Of a stretch of 60,891 bases of DNA, positions 23,697-32,904 are shown piece after piece. This stretch comes from Scatavimonas merdigallinarum (GTDB taxonomy: Bacteria; Bacillota; Clostridia; Oscillospirales; Acutalibacteraceae). The notes beneath the pieces were generated by a model that had not been told where the DNA came from, did not search any database, and was given only the letters and a program-made list of their open reading frames with translations. The position numbers and the translations under genes are program-made. Within the stretch, counting starts at the first letter, position 1; each line of letters opens with the position of its first letter. The DNA is taken from positions 1-60,891 of the forward strand of contig DVFW01000031.1 in assembly GCA_018713055.1 (NCBI GenBank), in the 5' to 3' direction.

Positions 23697-24336
23697 TTAG
23701 CACAACCCTTTCCCATATCGTATTCTTATCTTTTGCCATTATAGCGTATAACCTGCAGAGGCAAAATTACTTAATAGAATTATGGGAAATTTTAAATAAA
23801 ATCTTTTTTGTCTCTCTGTCACTCTACTATTTTTAAATATTTGTATCTTTTTAAAGTGATATTCACCGTCGTTTCTGAAATACAAATAAAAAATTATATT
23901 TTATATTGGAATCCATTTGCCTATTTCTTATATACCCTTACCGGTTATAATTTTCATTTATTATCGAACTGTTCCATAAAACATAAATCTAGTACGCCTG
24001 CATTTTAGATAAAAAAAGAAAGAAAATAGAAAAATATTGTCATTTTTTGGGCGCTATGTTATAATATGAAATAAAATAAGGCCGCAAACGTTATCGTTTC
24101 TGTTTTCACATTTTATATTGCCAAACTGCTTTTGCTGCTTTATTTCACCAGCAATTGTGTAATATTTTCACATAATTGCAAAAAAGATGAAGATAAGGAG
24201 GGAACAATAGAAAGCTGGATTTGGGATGCATTCGTCCATCAAACATACAAAATGGCGGCGTATAGACATATTTATTGCTTTTTACTGTCTGCTTTTTCTG
24301 TTTGAACGGCCGACAAAACAAAAGGAGGAGAACAAG
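23697..24336. other. 640-bp intergenic region
   Basis: It is AT-rich with no credible ORF. A promoter with TTGTCA (24037-24042), a 17-base spacer and TATAAT (24060-24065) reads toward the lectin-protease gene. That leaves a leader of about 260 bases whose role I cannot see. Confidence 0.6.
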
Positions 24337-26970
24337 ATGTTAAGCAAAAAAATGGGAAAAATAGCACTGTCCATACTTTTATCCGTAATTCTATTTTTAT
24401 CAGCTGTTATTTCTATCGGCGCGGCGACTGACAGCACCTCAGAAAATGAAACGGCAGAGGATTACCGGCCTTACGGATATACCGACCCGGAAAAACCGAT
24501 AGAAGGGCGCACGTACTTTATCCGTTCAAAAAGCAGCGGAAAGTATATTACTCTTACGGAAGACACGGAAGAAGAGGTTACCATTATTACACAACAGGCC
24601 TACACGGGGAACGACGACCAGAAATGGACGCTCAGTGACCCAGACGGCGACGGGATATATCATCTATTGTCCCTTGCAAGCGGGAACACTCTGGCAATTT
24701 CCGTAACGCCGGCAATAAATGCAAACAACACAGTTGCAGATGTGCAGCCCGTTTCTACCACAATTGGCAGCATTCTGTTTAAAATTGAGCAAACGACAGA
24801 CGGCGCAAGCTATAAGCTCCTTACGCAGTGCAGCCACTACAATAAGGTGCTGGCAGTTAGAGGCGCAAGCCAGTATAACGGCGCAAAAATTATACAGTAT
24901 GACTATAACGGAACCTGGAATGACGAATGGTTTTTTGAATCTCCCATCGATGATTATTCTGTTTTTGATCCGCAGCATACACCTACACCCATAGACGGTG
25001 ATACGTATTACCTAAAGAATTTAAACAGCGGCCTGTATTTGAGCCTTGGAAACAACAACACAAACGTGCAGCAATCGCGTTTCGACGGTACAGAAAGCCA
25101 AAAATGGAAATTTGCACTGCAAGGCGACGGAACGTATAAACTTTCCAACGCCGCTTTAAGCAGCCAAAACGCACTGACCGTTGAAAACGCTTCTACTTTA
25201 AACAACGCAAATATTCTGGTACAACCCGACACAGACAGCGACGCCATGAAATTTAAGCTTGTAAGAAATGCAGATGGACAGACCTACCGTATTCTTACAA
25301 AGCTTTCCAACTACCAGAAATGTATGACCGTCTATAGTGCCGGAACAGTGCACGGAATCAATATTATTCAGTACACCTATAACGCCGGTCAGAACGACTG
25401 CTGGGTTTTAGAAAAAGACCGGCCTGTCATGCAAATTGAGAACAATAAAACTTACTACATCAAAAACAGGCGCAGCGGCCTGTACCTTGACACATTAAAC
25501 AGTGCAACAACCGCCGGCACACAGGTGATTCAGCAAACGCTTGATCCAGATGCGGCCACACAAAGATGGAAAATTGTAAACACGGCTAATGGAATTAAAA
25601 TTCAATCAGATGCAAGCGCCGAGACCGATTTGGCCTTATCTGTAGAAAATGCACAAGACAGCAACGACGCCGCTATTTTGCTGGAAGAGTACAACGCGCA
25701 AAACGACGGCATGCATTTTAAAATTATCAAAAACAGCGACGGTTATTCCTACCGGCTGCTTACAAAAAACAGCAACTTTAAAAAATGTGCTACTGTTCAG
25801 TCCGCTTCATTTTTCGCCGGCGCCAATATTATCCAATATAATTACAACGACGGCTGGAACGACGCTTGGATTTTAGAGCCCGCCATTGAAACCAATGTCT
25901 ATTATGATAATCATTATGTTTCTGAAAATTCATTATCAGATGCAGAATATTATATTAAAAGCAAGAGCAGTGGTTTAAATTTAGACGTATACTGGGGATA
26001 TGACGAGGACGGAAACAATATCATTCAATGGACGCCAAACGGCGGAGATGGGCAGCGCTGGAAATTTGTACCGGCTGGAAACGGAACCTATAAGATTATG
26101 ACCATGTTGGGAAACAGCACAAGAGGACTGTCTGTAAACCCGGCGGACAACAGCAACAACGCTGACATTGAACTGAAAACCTATGACAACAGCAGCGGCA
26201 TGCGCTTTAAAATACTTCGCAACAGCGACGGCCTTTCTTACCGAATTGTCTCGGAATGCAGCAATTTTACAAAAGGTTTAAACGTCTACTATGACGGTAA
26301 GGAGCCTGGCGAGGAAATTATTCAGTATACTTATATCGGAACCGGAAATGACGAATGGTACTTAGAATCAATTGCGCAGGATACTGATCTGACTGTACTG
26401 GAAGAAAATCCTGAAACTCATATTGTCAATGGTTTAAAATCGTATTGGGAGGAACTGTCGGAGGCAATTTATGAAAAAACCTCCGTCCACCTTGTTAAAA
26501 GCTATATAAAGGTAAATTCTCCCGTAGACCAGTGTGCTTCCGGCAACAGCAGCACCTGCAGCCATGAAGAGCGTCATAAGGACTGGGGTGTACTTCTCAA
26601 TTGGATTTCCAGCTATAACCAACAACTGCATCCCGGCAGTTTTGCATGTTTGTTTACCGGAACTATTTATGAAAACGGAGCCCGCGGCGGACTTGCCTAT
26701 ACGGCAAAAAACGGAAACGCCTTTGTCATGAATTATACGCAAGATGGTGGGCTGTATTCCAATGTTGGCGTAATGGCACATGAATTCACCCACAATTTTG
26801 GGGTATTCCACCATATAACAGAAGACCCAAACGGTGAGGCCTACAACGGCGTATGGTCCTGTTGCCAGGGAGGTTTGCCGGGTGTAGACGTTTGTACACA
26901 AAAACCGGACTACTGGTGCGACCACTGTCTGCGCAAGATTATCTTCTTTGCCTCCGCACATGCCGGTTAA
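24337..26970 (+). CDS. secreted metzincin-type protease with four ricin-type lectin domains
   Basis: ATG at 24337 follows GGAGG by nine bases and opens a signal peptide (residues 1-33, cleaved after SIGAA). Four ricin-type beta-trefoil modules follow, at about 54-201, 221-358, 368-513 and 536-680. Each has a YYIKSKSSGLNL-like start, a QRWKF-like step and an IIQYTYN-like end. The C-terminal part (about 690-877) holds HEFTHNFGVFHH near 814, the HExxHxxGxxH zinc motif of metzincins. No Met lies after the motif, so the expected Met-turn is missing. Six Cys lie near the end. It probably binds glycans and degrades host or food protein outside the cell. Confidence 0.8.
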   Translation: MLSKKMGKIALSILLSVILFLSAVISIGAATDSTSENETAEDYRPYGYTDPEKPIEGRTYFIRSKSSGKYITLTEDTEEEVTIITQQAYTGNDDQKWTLSDPDGDGIYHLLSLASGNTLAISVTPAINANNTVADVQPVSTTIGSILFKIEQTTDGASYKLLTQCSHYNKVLAVRGASQYNGAKIIQYDYNGTWNDEWFFESPIDDYSVFDPQHTPTPIDGDTYYLKNLNSGLYLSLGNNNTNVQQSRFDGTESQKWKFALQGDGTYKLSNAALSSQNALTVENASTLNNANILVQPDTDSDAMKFKLVRNADGQTYRILTKLSNYQKCMTVYSAGTVHGINIIQYTYNAGQNDCWVLEKDRPVMQIENNKTYYIKNRRSGLYLDTLNSATTAGTQVIQQTLDPDAATQRWKIVNTANGIKIQSDASAETDLALSVENAQDSNDAAILLEEYNAQNDGMHFKIIKNSDGYSYRLLTKNSNFKKCATVQSASFFAGANIIQYNYNDGWNDAWILEPAIETNVYYDNHYVSENSLSDAEYYIKSKSSGLNLDVYWGYDEDGNNIIQWTPNGGDGQRWKFVPAGNGTYKIMTMLGNSTRGLSVNPADNSNNADIELKTYDNSSGMRFKILRNSDGLSYRIVSECSNFTKGLNVYYDGKEPGEEIIQYTYIGTGNDEWYLESIAQDTDLTVLEENPETHIVNGLKSYWEELSEAIYEKTSVHLVKSYIKVNSPVDQCASGNSSTCSHEERHKDWGVLLNWISSYNQQLHPGSFACLFTGTIYENGARGGLAYTAKNGNAFVMNYTQDGGLYSNVGVMAHEFTHNFGVFHHITEDPNGEAYNGVWSCCQGGLPGVDVCTQKPDYWCDHCLRKIIFFASAHAG

Positions 26971-27012
26971 TTACACGCTCGGATAAGCGGCATAAATTAA
27001 AAAGCGCCATTT

Positions 27013-27052
27013 AAGAAACCCGCAATACAACAAGTTGTATTGCGGGTTTCTT
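27013..27052. terminator. bidirectional terminator
   Basis: AAGAAACCCGCAATACAAC (27013-27031) is the complement of GTTGTATTGCGGGTTTCTT (27034-27052). It serves the lectin-protease gene and the convergent lgt paralogue. Confidence 0.92.
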
Positions 27053-27093
27053 TTATTTGTGCGCATGGCAAGCGTAAAACAATCTACTGCCTT

Positions 27094-27918
27094 CTATACT
27101 GCTGCGGAACTTCGCCGATTTTTTCTGCTTCGGGCGAAATCACACACAACAACGGCTGCCGATACTGCAAACACAGCAATGCTGATCCACTGCGATGTGG
27201 AAAGCCCGAAAAAAATCCCACGAATCTGGTCGCCGCGCCAGAATTCCAGAATAAAACGTATAACCGGGTAAGAAAGCCCATAAACCAAAATCAGCCGCCC
27301 TTTTCCAGGCTTTTTCTTATGAAAAAGCCAAAGCATACAAATTGCCAGCAAAAAATTTGCGGCCGCTTCCACCAGCTGGACAGGAAAACGGGAAACGCCG
27401 TTTGCCTCTGGCACCAGTGAATTTGTATAAACAAACCCAAACGGCGATTCCACACCATAGCAGCATCCGCCCAAAAAACAGCCGATTCTGCCAAAGGCGT
27501 GAAATAGAGGGATTGCCGGGCTTAACAGGTCTGCATAACCGGCCATATCCTGTCTGGAAGCCTTTAAATAAATGGCTGCGGCAATCACCGCCCCGATTAG
27601 TCCTCCGTAAAAAACCATACCTCCAAAAATATCCGCACCATAAGCCGCAAAGGAATCCCAGCTTTGAAAGACCTTGTCCAAATGTGTAAACGCATAACCA
27701 ATTTTCCAGGCATGGGTAAGGCCATAAAGCAGATGCGCGCCAAGAAAAAGCCCCAACGCAGCCCACAGGCTAAGCGTAACAACCGTTGTACCTTTTAAAT
27801 CCTTACAACGCTTAAGCCCAGGCCGAACAACGGCCAGATAACATGCAAGAATTCCCAATCCCACCATAATACCGTAGGTAGATATTTCTCTTCCAAAAAG
27901 ATGAATCAGGGGAAACAT
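27094..27918 (-). CDS. lgt: Lgt-family prolipoprotein diacylglyceryl transferase, paralogue 1
   Basis: ATG at 27918 is five bases after GGAGG, giving 274 residues with seven helices. The Lgt signature region reads AFGRIGCFLGGCCYG instead of GRWGNFMNQE, keeping the essential Arg but with a Cys-rich turn. The second conserved Arg lies in FILEFWRGDQIRG. Lgt adds diacylglycerol to lipobox Cys. A second, canonical Lgt is encoded at 57621. This Cys-rich type is a recurring second copy in Clostridia and may have another acceptor or control. Confidence 0.85.
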   Translation of the reverse strand: MFPLIHLFGREISTYGIMVGLGILACYLAVVRPGLKRCKDLKGTTVVTLSLWAALGLFLGAHLLYGLTHAWKIGYAFTHLDKVFQSWDSFAAYGADIFGGMVFYGGLIGAVIAAAIYLKASRQDMAGYADLLSPAIPLFHAFGRIGCFLGGCCYGVESPFGFVYTNSLVPEANGVSRFPVQLVEAAANFLLAICMLWLFHKKKPGKGRLILVYGLSYPVIRFILEFWRGDQIRGIFFGLSTSQWISIAVFAVSAAVVVCDFARSRKNRRSSAAV

Positions 27919-27996
27919 GAAAACCTCCATTTAAAAAACAAGGCAGGTGTTCTGCAATACAGAACACACTGCCCCGCGTTTTCCAATTGTAAAAAA

Positions 27997-28427
27997 TTAG
28001 TATAAAGAAGAAAAAGAAGAATAGGAAAGTCCAGACCCCGCAATGCCTGCAACACTGCAAATTACACAAATAGAGCACACAAGTGCGATACCGGAGCATG
28101 CTACGCCAATAATGGAAAGAACCATACCGGCTGTCGCCAAGCTGCCGCTTGTGGAATATTCATTCATGCTCTTTTTGTAATTGTTTGCAAGAACAATTCC
28201 CACAATACCAAGAGCCAGCGTTACAATTGCGCCAACGCTAATAAACCATGAGATTGCAATACTGACAATACCCAAAACAAGTGAAGCAATCGCTTTGCCC
28301 TTGTTGGGGTCCTTAACAGGGCCCATCGGGGGTGCGTATTCATTGGCGGCTGCTGGTAGACCGGCTGCTCCTGCGGCTGATTGTTCATGGGATCCTGCTG
28401 GGGGATGTTGTTATTGTTGTTATCCAT
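27997..28427 (-). pseudogene. DUF4190-like small membrane protein, frameshifted in a C run
   Basis: The 5' frame starts at ATG 28427 (MDNNNNNIPQQDP) with an Asn/Gln/Pro-rich cytosolic tail. It meets a run of five G (28328-28332 on the plus strand) and then goes out of phase. The next frame continues as PMGPVKDPNKGKAIASLVLG, then two to three helices and a Ser/Tyr-rich tail. One added base in the run joins them into a typical 140-residue DUF4190-like protein. The homopolymer makes a sequencing error or phase variation possible. Confidence 0.7.
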
Positions 28428-28546
28428 TTTTAATGCCTCCTCAAAAGTAAAATAACAAAATGAGTACCCCTCACGCTGTTATATACAGTTTATCATACTA
28501 AAATATATATTGTCAATATACGTAAAAAAGAATCGCCTGAAAAGAT

Positions 28547-29566
28547 TTATTTTTTTTCATACATTTTTTCATAATAGCTTTGGTAGTCGCCTCTGATAAT
28601 TTCCTCCCACCAGTCCTTATGCTCCAGATACCACTGTATCGTTTTTTCAAGGCCGTCGTTAAAGTTTGTTTTGGGCAGCCATCCCAATTCTTTATGAATC
28701 TTTGCCGGATCAATTGCATAGCGCCTGTCATGCCCCGCCCTGTCCTTTACAAACGTAATCAGGGAGGTATCCTTCCCCAGAATATGCAGAATCTGCTTGA
28801 CAACGTCAATATTTTTTCTTTCGTTATGTCCACCTATGTTATACACTTCTCCGGCTTTTCCCCTGCGCACAATCAAATCCACCGCGCTGCAGTGATCCTC
28901 TACATACAGCCAGTCCCGTACATTTTCTCCTTTGCCATATACAGGCAAGGGCTTGTTGTGCAGCGCATTGATTATCATAAGCGGAATCAGCTTTTCCGGA
29001 AAATGGTACGGTCCGTAATTGTTAGAACAGCGCGAAATTGTCACGGGAAGCCCATAGGTTCTGTAATATGCCAGCACAAGCAGATCTGCCGAAGCTTTAC
29101 TTGCCGAATATGGGCTTGAGGTATGCAGCGGTGTTTCCTCTGTAAAAAAGAGGTCTGGCCTGTTCAGCGGTAAATCGCCGTATACCTCGTCTGTAGAAAT
29201 CTGATGATAGCGGGAAACGCCGTAAGCCCTGGAAGCGTCTAGCAGTACCTGTGTACCCAAAACATTGGTTTTAAGAAACACACCGGGGTCCAGTATAGAA
29301 CGGTCCACATGGCTTTCCGCCGCAAAATTGACCACCACGTCAAACTGCTCCTGTGCAAACAAGTCAAAAATGTCCCTGCGGTTTGTTATATCGCCCCTGA
29401 CAAAGCGAAAGTTTTTATTTTGCAGTGCGCCCCTGAGCGTTTGCATATTTCCTGCATAGGTCAGGCTGTCGAGGCAGACAATTTGATCATCCGGATGCGC
29501 CTGCAGCATATAATAAATAAAATTGCTGCCGATAAAACCGGCGCCGCCTGTTACTAGAATTTTCAT
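28547..29566 (-). CDS. rfbB: dTDP-glucose 4,6-dehydratase
   Basis: The product is a 339-residue extended SDR enzyme with the NAD motif GGAGFIGSN, catalytic Tyr-Lys in YSASKASADLL and Asp/Glu in STDEVYGDL. It turns dTDP-glucose into dTDP-4-keto-6-deoxyglucose. It overlaps rfbA by four bases and is the last gene of the sugar operon. RmlC and RmlD (rhamnose) are absent, so the intermediate is more likely passed to the WecE-like aminotransferase upstream. Confidence 0.95.
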   Translation of the reverse strand: MKILVTGGAGFIGSNFIYYMLQAHPDDQIVCLDSLTYAGNMQTLRGALQNKNFRFVRGDITNRRDIFDLFAQEQFDVVVNFAAESHVDRSILDPGVFLKTNVLGTQVLLDASRAYGVSRYHQISTDEVYGDLPLNRPDLFFTEETPLHTSSPYSASKASADLLVLAYYRTYGLPVTISRCSNNYGPYHFPEKLIPLMIINALHNKPLPVYGKGENVRDWLYVEDHCSAVDLIVRRGKAGEVYNIGGHNERKNIDVVKQILHILGKDTSLITFVKDRAGHDRRYAIDPAKIHKELGWLPKTNFNDGLEKTIQWYLEHKDWWEEIIRGDYQSYYEKMYEKK

Positions 29567-30438
29567 TTTACCGCCTCCTCCGCAAGAGAAAGAAGATACC
29601 GGCCATAATCAGTCATTTGCAGCTGCCGGCCAATTTCTTCGAGCTGCTTTGTATTGATAAAACCACGCCGCCACGCGATCTCTTCCGGGCAGGATATGTA
29701 AAACCCCTGACGGGACTGAACCGCTTCCACGTATTCCGCCGCCTTGAGCATGCCCTCGGGCGTGCCTGTATCCAACCACGCCATTCCGCGCCCAAGCAGT
29801 GAAACATGCAGCCGTCCCATTGCAAGGTAACGCTCGTTTACAGAAGTAATTTCCAGCTCTCCGCGTGCGGAGGGACGTATGTCTTTTGCTATATGTACAA
29901 CGCTGTTATCGTAAAAATACAGACCGGGTACCGCGTAACTGGATTTTGGCTTTTCCGGCTTTTCCTCAATAGAAACAACATGCTGGTTTTGATCGAACTC
30001 TACAACGCCAAAAGCAGACGGATTTTTAACCGGGTACCCAAAAATGGTAGCGCCTTCTTTTCTTTTTTTCGCCGCATTGAGCACCCGCGTGAAGTCCTGT
30101 CCATAAAAAATATTGTCGCCCAGAATCAGGCATACGCTGTCTCCGTTAATAAAATCCTCTCCGATGATAAACGCCTGTGCCAACCCCTGTGGTTTTTCCT
30201 GCGCTTTATAGGAAAGCGATATGCCAAAGCGTCGGCCATCCCCCAACAGTTTTTCATAAAGCGGAAGATCGTCCGGGGACGAAATCACCAGCACCTCCCG
30301 TATGTCTGCCAAAAGCAAAACAGATAGCGGGTAATAAACCATTGGTTTATCATAAATTGGTAAAAGTTGTTTGGACACCACCTGTGTCATTGGGTACAAA
30401 CGCGTACCTTTGCCGCCGGCAAGAATAATTCCTTTCAT
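29563..30438 (-). CDS. rfbA: glucose-1-phosphate thymidylyltransferase
   Basis: ATG at 30438 follows GGGAGGGG by six bases, giving 291 residues; the longer start has no site. The nucleotide motif is LAGGKGTRLYPMT, followed by KPMVYYPL, LGDNIFYG and SIEEKP. It makes dTDP-glucose from dTTP and glucose-1-phosphate, feeding RfbB. A gap of about 100 bases separates it from the transporter genes upstream. Confidence 0.95.
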   Translation of the reverse strand: MKGIILAGGKGTRLYPMTQVVSKQLLPIYDKPMVYYPLSVLLLADIREVLVISSPDDLPLYEKLLGDGRRFGISLSYKAQEKPQGLAQAFIIGEDFINGDSVCLILGDNIFYGQDFTRVLNAAKKRKEGATIFGYPVKNPSAFGVVEFDQNQHVVSIEEKPEKPKSSYAVPGLYFYDNSVVHIAKDIRPSARGELEITSVNERYLAMGRLHVSLLGRGMAWLDTGTPEGMLKAAEYVEAVQSRQGFYISCPEEIAWRRGFINTKQLEEIGRQLQMTDYGRYLLSLAEEAVK

Positions 30439-30536
30439 GGTTCCCCTCCCCTTTGACAAGCATTGTCAAAACTCTCTTTCGTCTTTTTTAAACGGCCCTG
30501 CGTCTTACAGCATTATTCTGCTTTATTCCGTAGTCC

Positions 30537-30881
30537 TTAAAGGGAAAATATAATGACCCCCGCAATAATCACAAGAAGACCTGCCAACTTTTTTTTGCCA
30601 ATCTTTTCTTTTAAAAGGAAAAAGCTTAAAAGGGCAACAAAAACATATTCTGTTGCACCTAAAATTGGCCCCATGGACAGCGGTACATATTTATATGCAA
30701 AAACGGTACACAGGGTTGCCAGAAAAAAAATTGTATACGCGAGGATCACGCGCAAATTGAAATATTCCCGAATTTTATTTCTATAATGGATTCCTGCGCT
30801 TTTTTTAAGGATAATCTGTGAAACAGACGAAACAAATACGCCCAAAAGGTACAAAAGCGTATATAGCAATAAATCATTCAT
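30537..30881 (-). CDS. EmrE/SMR-family half transporter, ArnF-like
   Basis: The protein has 114 residues with four helices, typical of SMR proteins. The last two helices read LSMGPILGATEYVFVALLSF and LLVIIAGVIIF. It overlaps the preceding SMR gene by eight bases. Two unequal SMR chains after an undecaprenyl-phosphate glycosyltransferase match the ArnE/ArnF flippase pair, so I infer a heterodimer that flips the lipid-linked sugar. A multidrug role is less likely in this context. Confidence 0.8.
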   Translation of the reverse strand: MNDLLLYTLLYLLGVFVSSVSQIILKKSAGIHYRNKIREYFNLRVILAYTIFFLATLCTVFAYKYVPLSMGPILGATEYVFVALLSFFLLKEKIGKKKLAGLLVIIAGVIIFSL

Positions 30882-31224
30882 TGGCCGTCACCACCAAACA
30901 TACGCCGACCAGTACAATGACGGCGCCAATGAGCATATTGACAGTAATTTGCTCATGAAAAATAAAAAAGCCCCATAACATTCCCCATATAATCGTAACC
31001 GCTTTGTTACAAAAGGCCGTCGTCAGAGAAATCCGCTTTAAAACCTGCTGCCAAAGAATTGCATAAATTCCCAGGTTTATAATCATCAGGCCGTAAAACA
31101 GACAAAATTCAAACGATAAAAAATCGTAGGACGCGGCAAATTTCGACAAGAGTCCACACAAGGAAATTTGAAGCAGAATAACATGTAAAAATATGTAATC
31201 TTTTACTTTTGGCTTATGATTCAT
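30874..31224 (-). CDS. EmrE/SMR-family half transporter, ArnE-like
   Basis: The start at 31224 is six bases after TGAGG, within the end of the glycosyltransferase gene. The 116-residue product has four helices. It has a conserved SMR shape with a Lys-rich N-terminus and LLIGAVIVLVGV-like C-terminal helix. It pairs with the next gene. Neither chain shows the Glu of drug-pumping EmrE at the usual place with confidence, in line with a lipid-sugar flippase. Confidence 0.78.
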   Translation of the reverse strand: MNHKPKVKDYIFLHVILLQISLCGLLSKFAASYDFLSFEFCLFYGLMIINLGIYAILWQQVLKRISLTTAFCNKAVTIIWGMLWGFFIFHEQITVNMLIGAVIVLVGVCLVVTANE

Positions 31225-32167
31225 CAATATCCTCATTCATTTCTGTATAATTTAATGCATTTCTAACTTCATACTGCGGCATATTGCTCAACAATATGTA
31301 AATTCTTCCCAGATATTCCCCAAGTATGCCCAGCATAAGCATGATAAGCCCGCCAATAAACAGAAGGACGGAAACAATTGAGGTATACCCGACTGCGATA
31401 TTCGGGAAAATCAACTTTCTTACCACCAGAACAATTCCAGCAATGATACCCACCGCAGCGCACAACGACCCCACGATAGACGCAAAGCGCAAAGGGGCAA
31501 TGGAAAAATTGGTAAAGCCCTGCAGCCAAAGTTTAAGCAATTTTTTAAAGCTGTAATTGCTGCGTCCGCAGATTCTTGCCCTGTGCTCCACTTGCACATT
31601 TGCGATTCTTCCTGTGACCTGCAGTAAATATCCGCCCAACGACGGAAAAGGGCTTTTGTAATTTTTAAGCGCCTGTACGGCAAATTTGCTTAAGGCAAAA
31701 TAGCTTGACAGCTGTATGCCCTTTGGCTTTCTGTTTGTAAATTCCAATATTTTGGAATTAATGCGGCTGGTCGCTCTTTTAAACAAAGAATGCTTTTTGG
31801 AAGAAAACTGTGCATAGACCACATCAAAGCCGTCTGAAATTTTATCCACCAGCTTAAATAGCTCTGCGGGAGGATGCTGTCCATCATCATCCATAAAAAC
31901 AGCCACATCCCCTTTTATATACCCAATTGCAGCCATTTGTGCAGACGCCTGTCCATAGTTTTTGGACAAATCCACGCCAATAATTTTGTTGTCTTCGCTG
32001 CACAATTGTGTAATAACTTCAAACGTATTATCCGGGGAGGTGTCGTTGACAAGAATAATCTGATAGTCGGTATTTTCCCTTGTCTGAATAACCGACTTTA
32101 TCTCATTGACAACCTGCCTGAGCGTTTTGGACGAATTGTAACAGGGTATGGCTATGGAAATTATCAT
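31214..32167 (-). CDS. ArnC/GtrB-like polyprenyl-phosphate glycosyltransferase
   Basis: The 317-residue GT2 enzyme starts ISIAIPCYNSSKTLRQ. It has the metal-binding DDDGQHPPAEL motif, SKNYGQASAQMAA, and LLQVTGRIANV in the acceptor part. Two C-terminal helices (about 225-300) anchor it in the membrane. The closest known roles are ArnC, GtrB and DPM1, which move one sugar from a nucleotide donor to a polyprenyl phosphate. Here the donor would be a dTDP-amino sugar. It overlaps the acyltransferase gene by four bases. Confidence 0.9.
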   Translation of the reverse strand: MIISIAIPCYNSSKTLRQVVNEIKSVIQTRENTDYQIILVNDTSPDNTFEVITQLCSEDNKIIGVDLSKNYGQASAQMAAIGYIKGDVAVFMDDDGQHPPAELFKLVDKISDGFDVVYAQFSSKKHSLFKRATSRINSKILEFTNRKPKGIQLSSYFALSKFAVQALKNYKSPFPSLGGYLLQVTGRIANVQVEHRARICGRSNYSFKKLLKLWLQGFTNFSIAPLRFASIVGSLCAAVGIIAGIVLVVRKLIFPNIAVGYTSIVSVLLFIGGLIMLMLGILGEYLGRIYILLSNMPQYEVRNALNYTEMNEDIDES

Positions 32168-32901
32168 CGTATCATCTCCGGATCAAATTTTTCACGAAGC
32201 TGCAGTATTTTTTTTGCAGTGTAAATATCAGGCGTACAGTTAAATAAATCAAAATGTTCTTTTATGACCTTCTCCGGGTAATTCCACCATTTGCTTTTTT
32301 GTAAAACAGCAATAATATCCTCTGAAAATCTTTTTCTGACAGGCTTTGCAGGAACTCCGGCAACAATGGTATACGGATCGACGTCTTTCGTAACCACTGC
32401 GCCGGCGGCAACGACCGCACCGTCTCCCACCGTAACGCCCCTACATATACATGCATTGGCCGCAATCCAAACATCGTTTCCAATCACACACTTTTCCTTA
32501 AACCGATTATAGCCGGGCGCATGGCCTTCCGGGAGCATCCCAAAATCGGGCGAATAAAGAAAAGCGTGCGTTGTCGTTTTTGTATAGTCATGATTGGCGC
32601 CCCCGATGCTCACATTCCAGGAAACAGAGCAAAAGCCGCCCACTGTACAGTGCCAGGCTGTAAAATTTCTTCCTGTATAGGTGTACCTTCCGATACAGGA
32701 AGAATAAATCATTGCGTTTCTTTGAATTGCGACATGCTCAGAAAAGCTGGAATCTGCAATTCTGGAAAAATCGCCAATGCTGGTATGCACACCCAGACGG
32801 CAGCGCTGTACATTGCAGTTTTGATATATTTTTGCGTCATCTTCGCAGCAGGTATCTAAAACTACAGACGTATCGTGAATAAAAACTTTTTTTGTATCCA
32901 T
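32164..32901 (-). CDS. left-handed beta-helix acyltransferase (PglD/WbbJ type)
   Basis: The protein has 245 residues. Hexapeptide repeats run from about 20 to 75 and from 130 to 185 (CVIGNDVWIAANACICRGV, VVAAGAVVTKDV). The active His and loop are in GGANHDYTK, and the C-terminus adds helices. It is likely to N-acylate a 4-amino sugar or O-acetylate the product. Its place after the aminotransferase suggests the amine of dTDP-4-amino-4,6-dideoxyhexose. The cofactor (acetyl-CoA) is inferred from the fold. Confidence 0.85.
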   Translation of the reverse strand: MDTKKVFIHDTSVVLDTCCEDDAKIYQNCNVQRCRLGVHTSIGDFSRIADSSFSEHVAIQRNAMIYSSCIGRYTYTGRNFTAWHCTVGGFCSVSWNVSIGGANHDYTKTTTHAFLYSPDFGMLPEGHAPGYNRFKEKCVIGNDVWIAANACICRGVTVGDGAVVAAGAVVTKDVDPYTIVAGVPAKPVRKRFSEDIIAVLQKSKWWNYPEKVIKEHFDLFNCTPDIYTAKKILQLREKFDPEMIR

Positions 32902-32904
32902 TGA

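Noticed and set aside
24226..24336. Longer N-terminus for the lectin-protease gene
   Set aside because: The upstream Met has no ribosome-binding site, and the ATG at 24337 follows GGAGG and starts a clean signal peptide.
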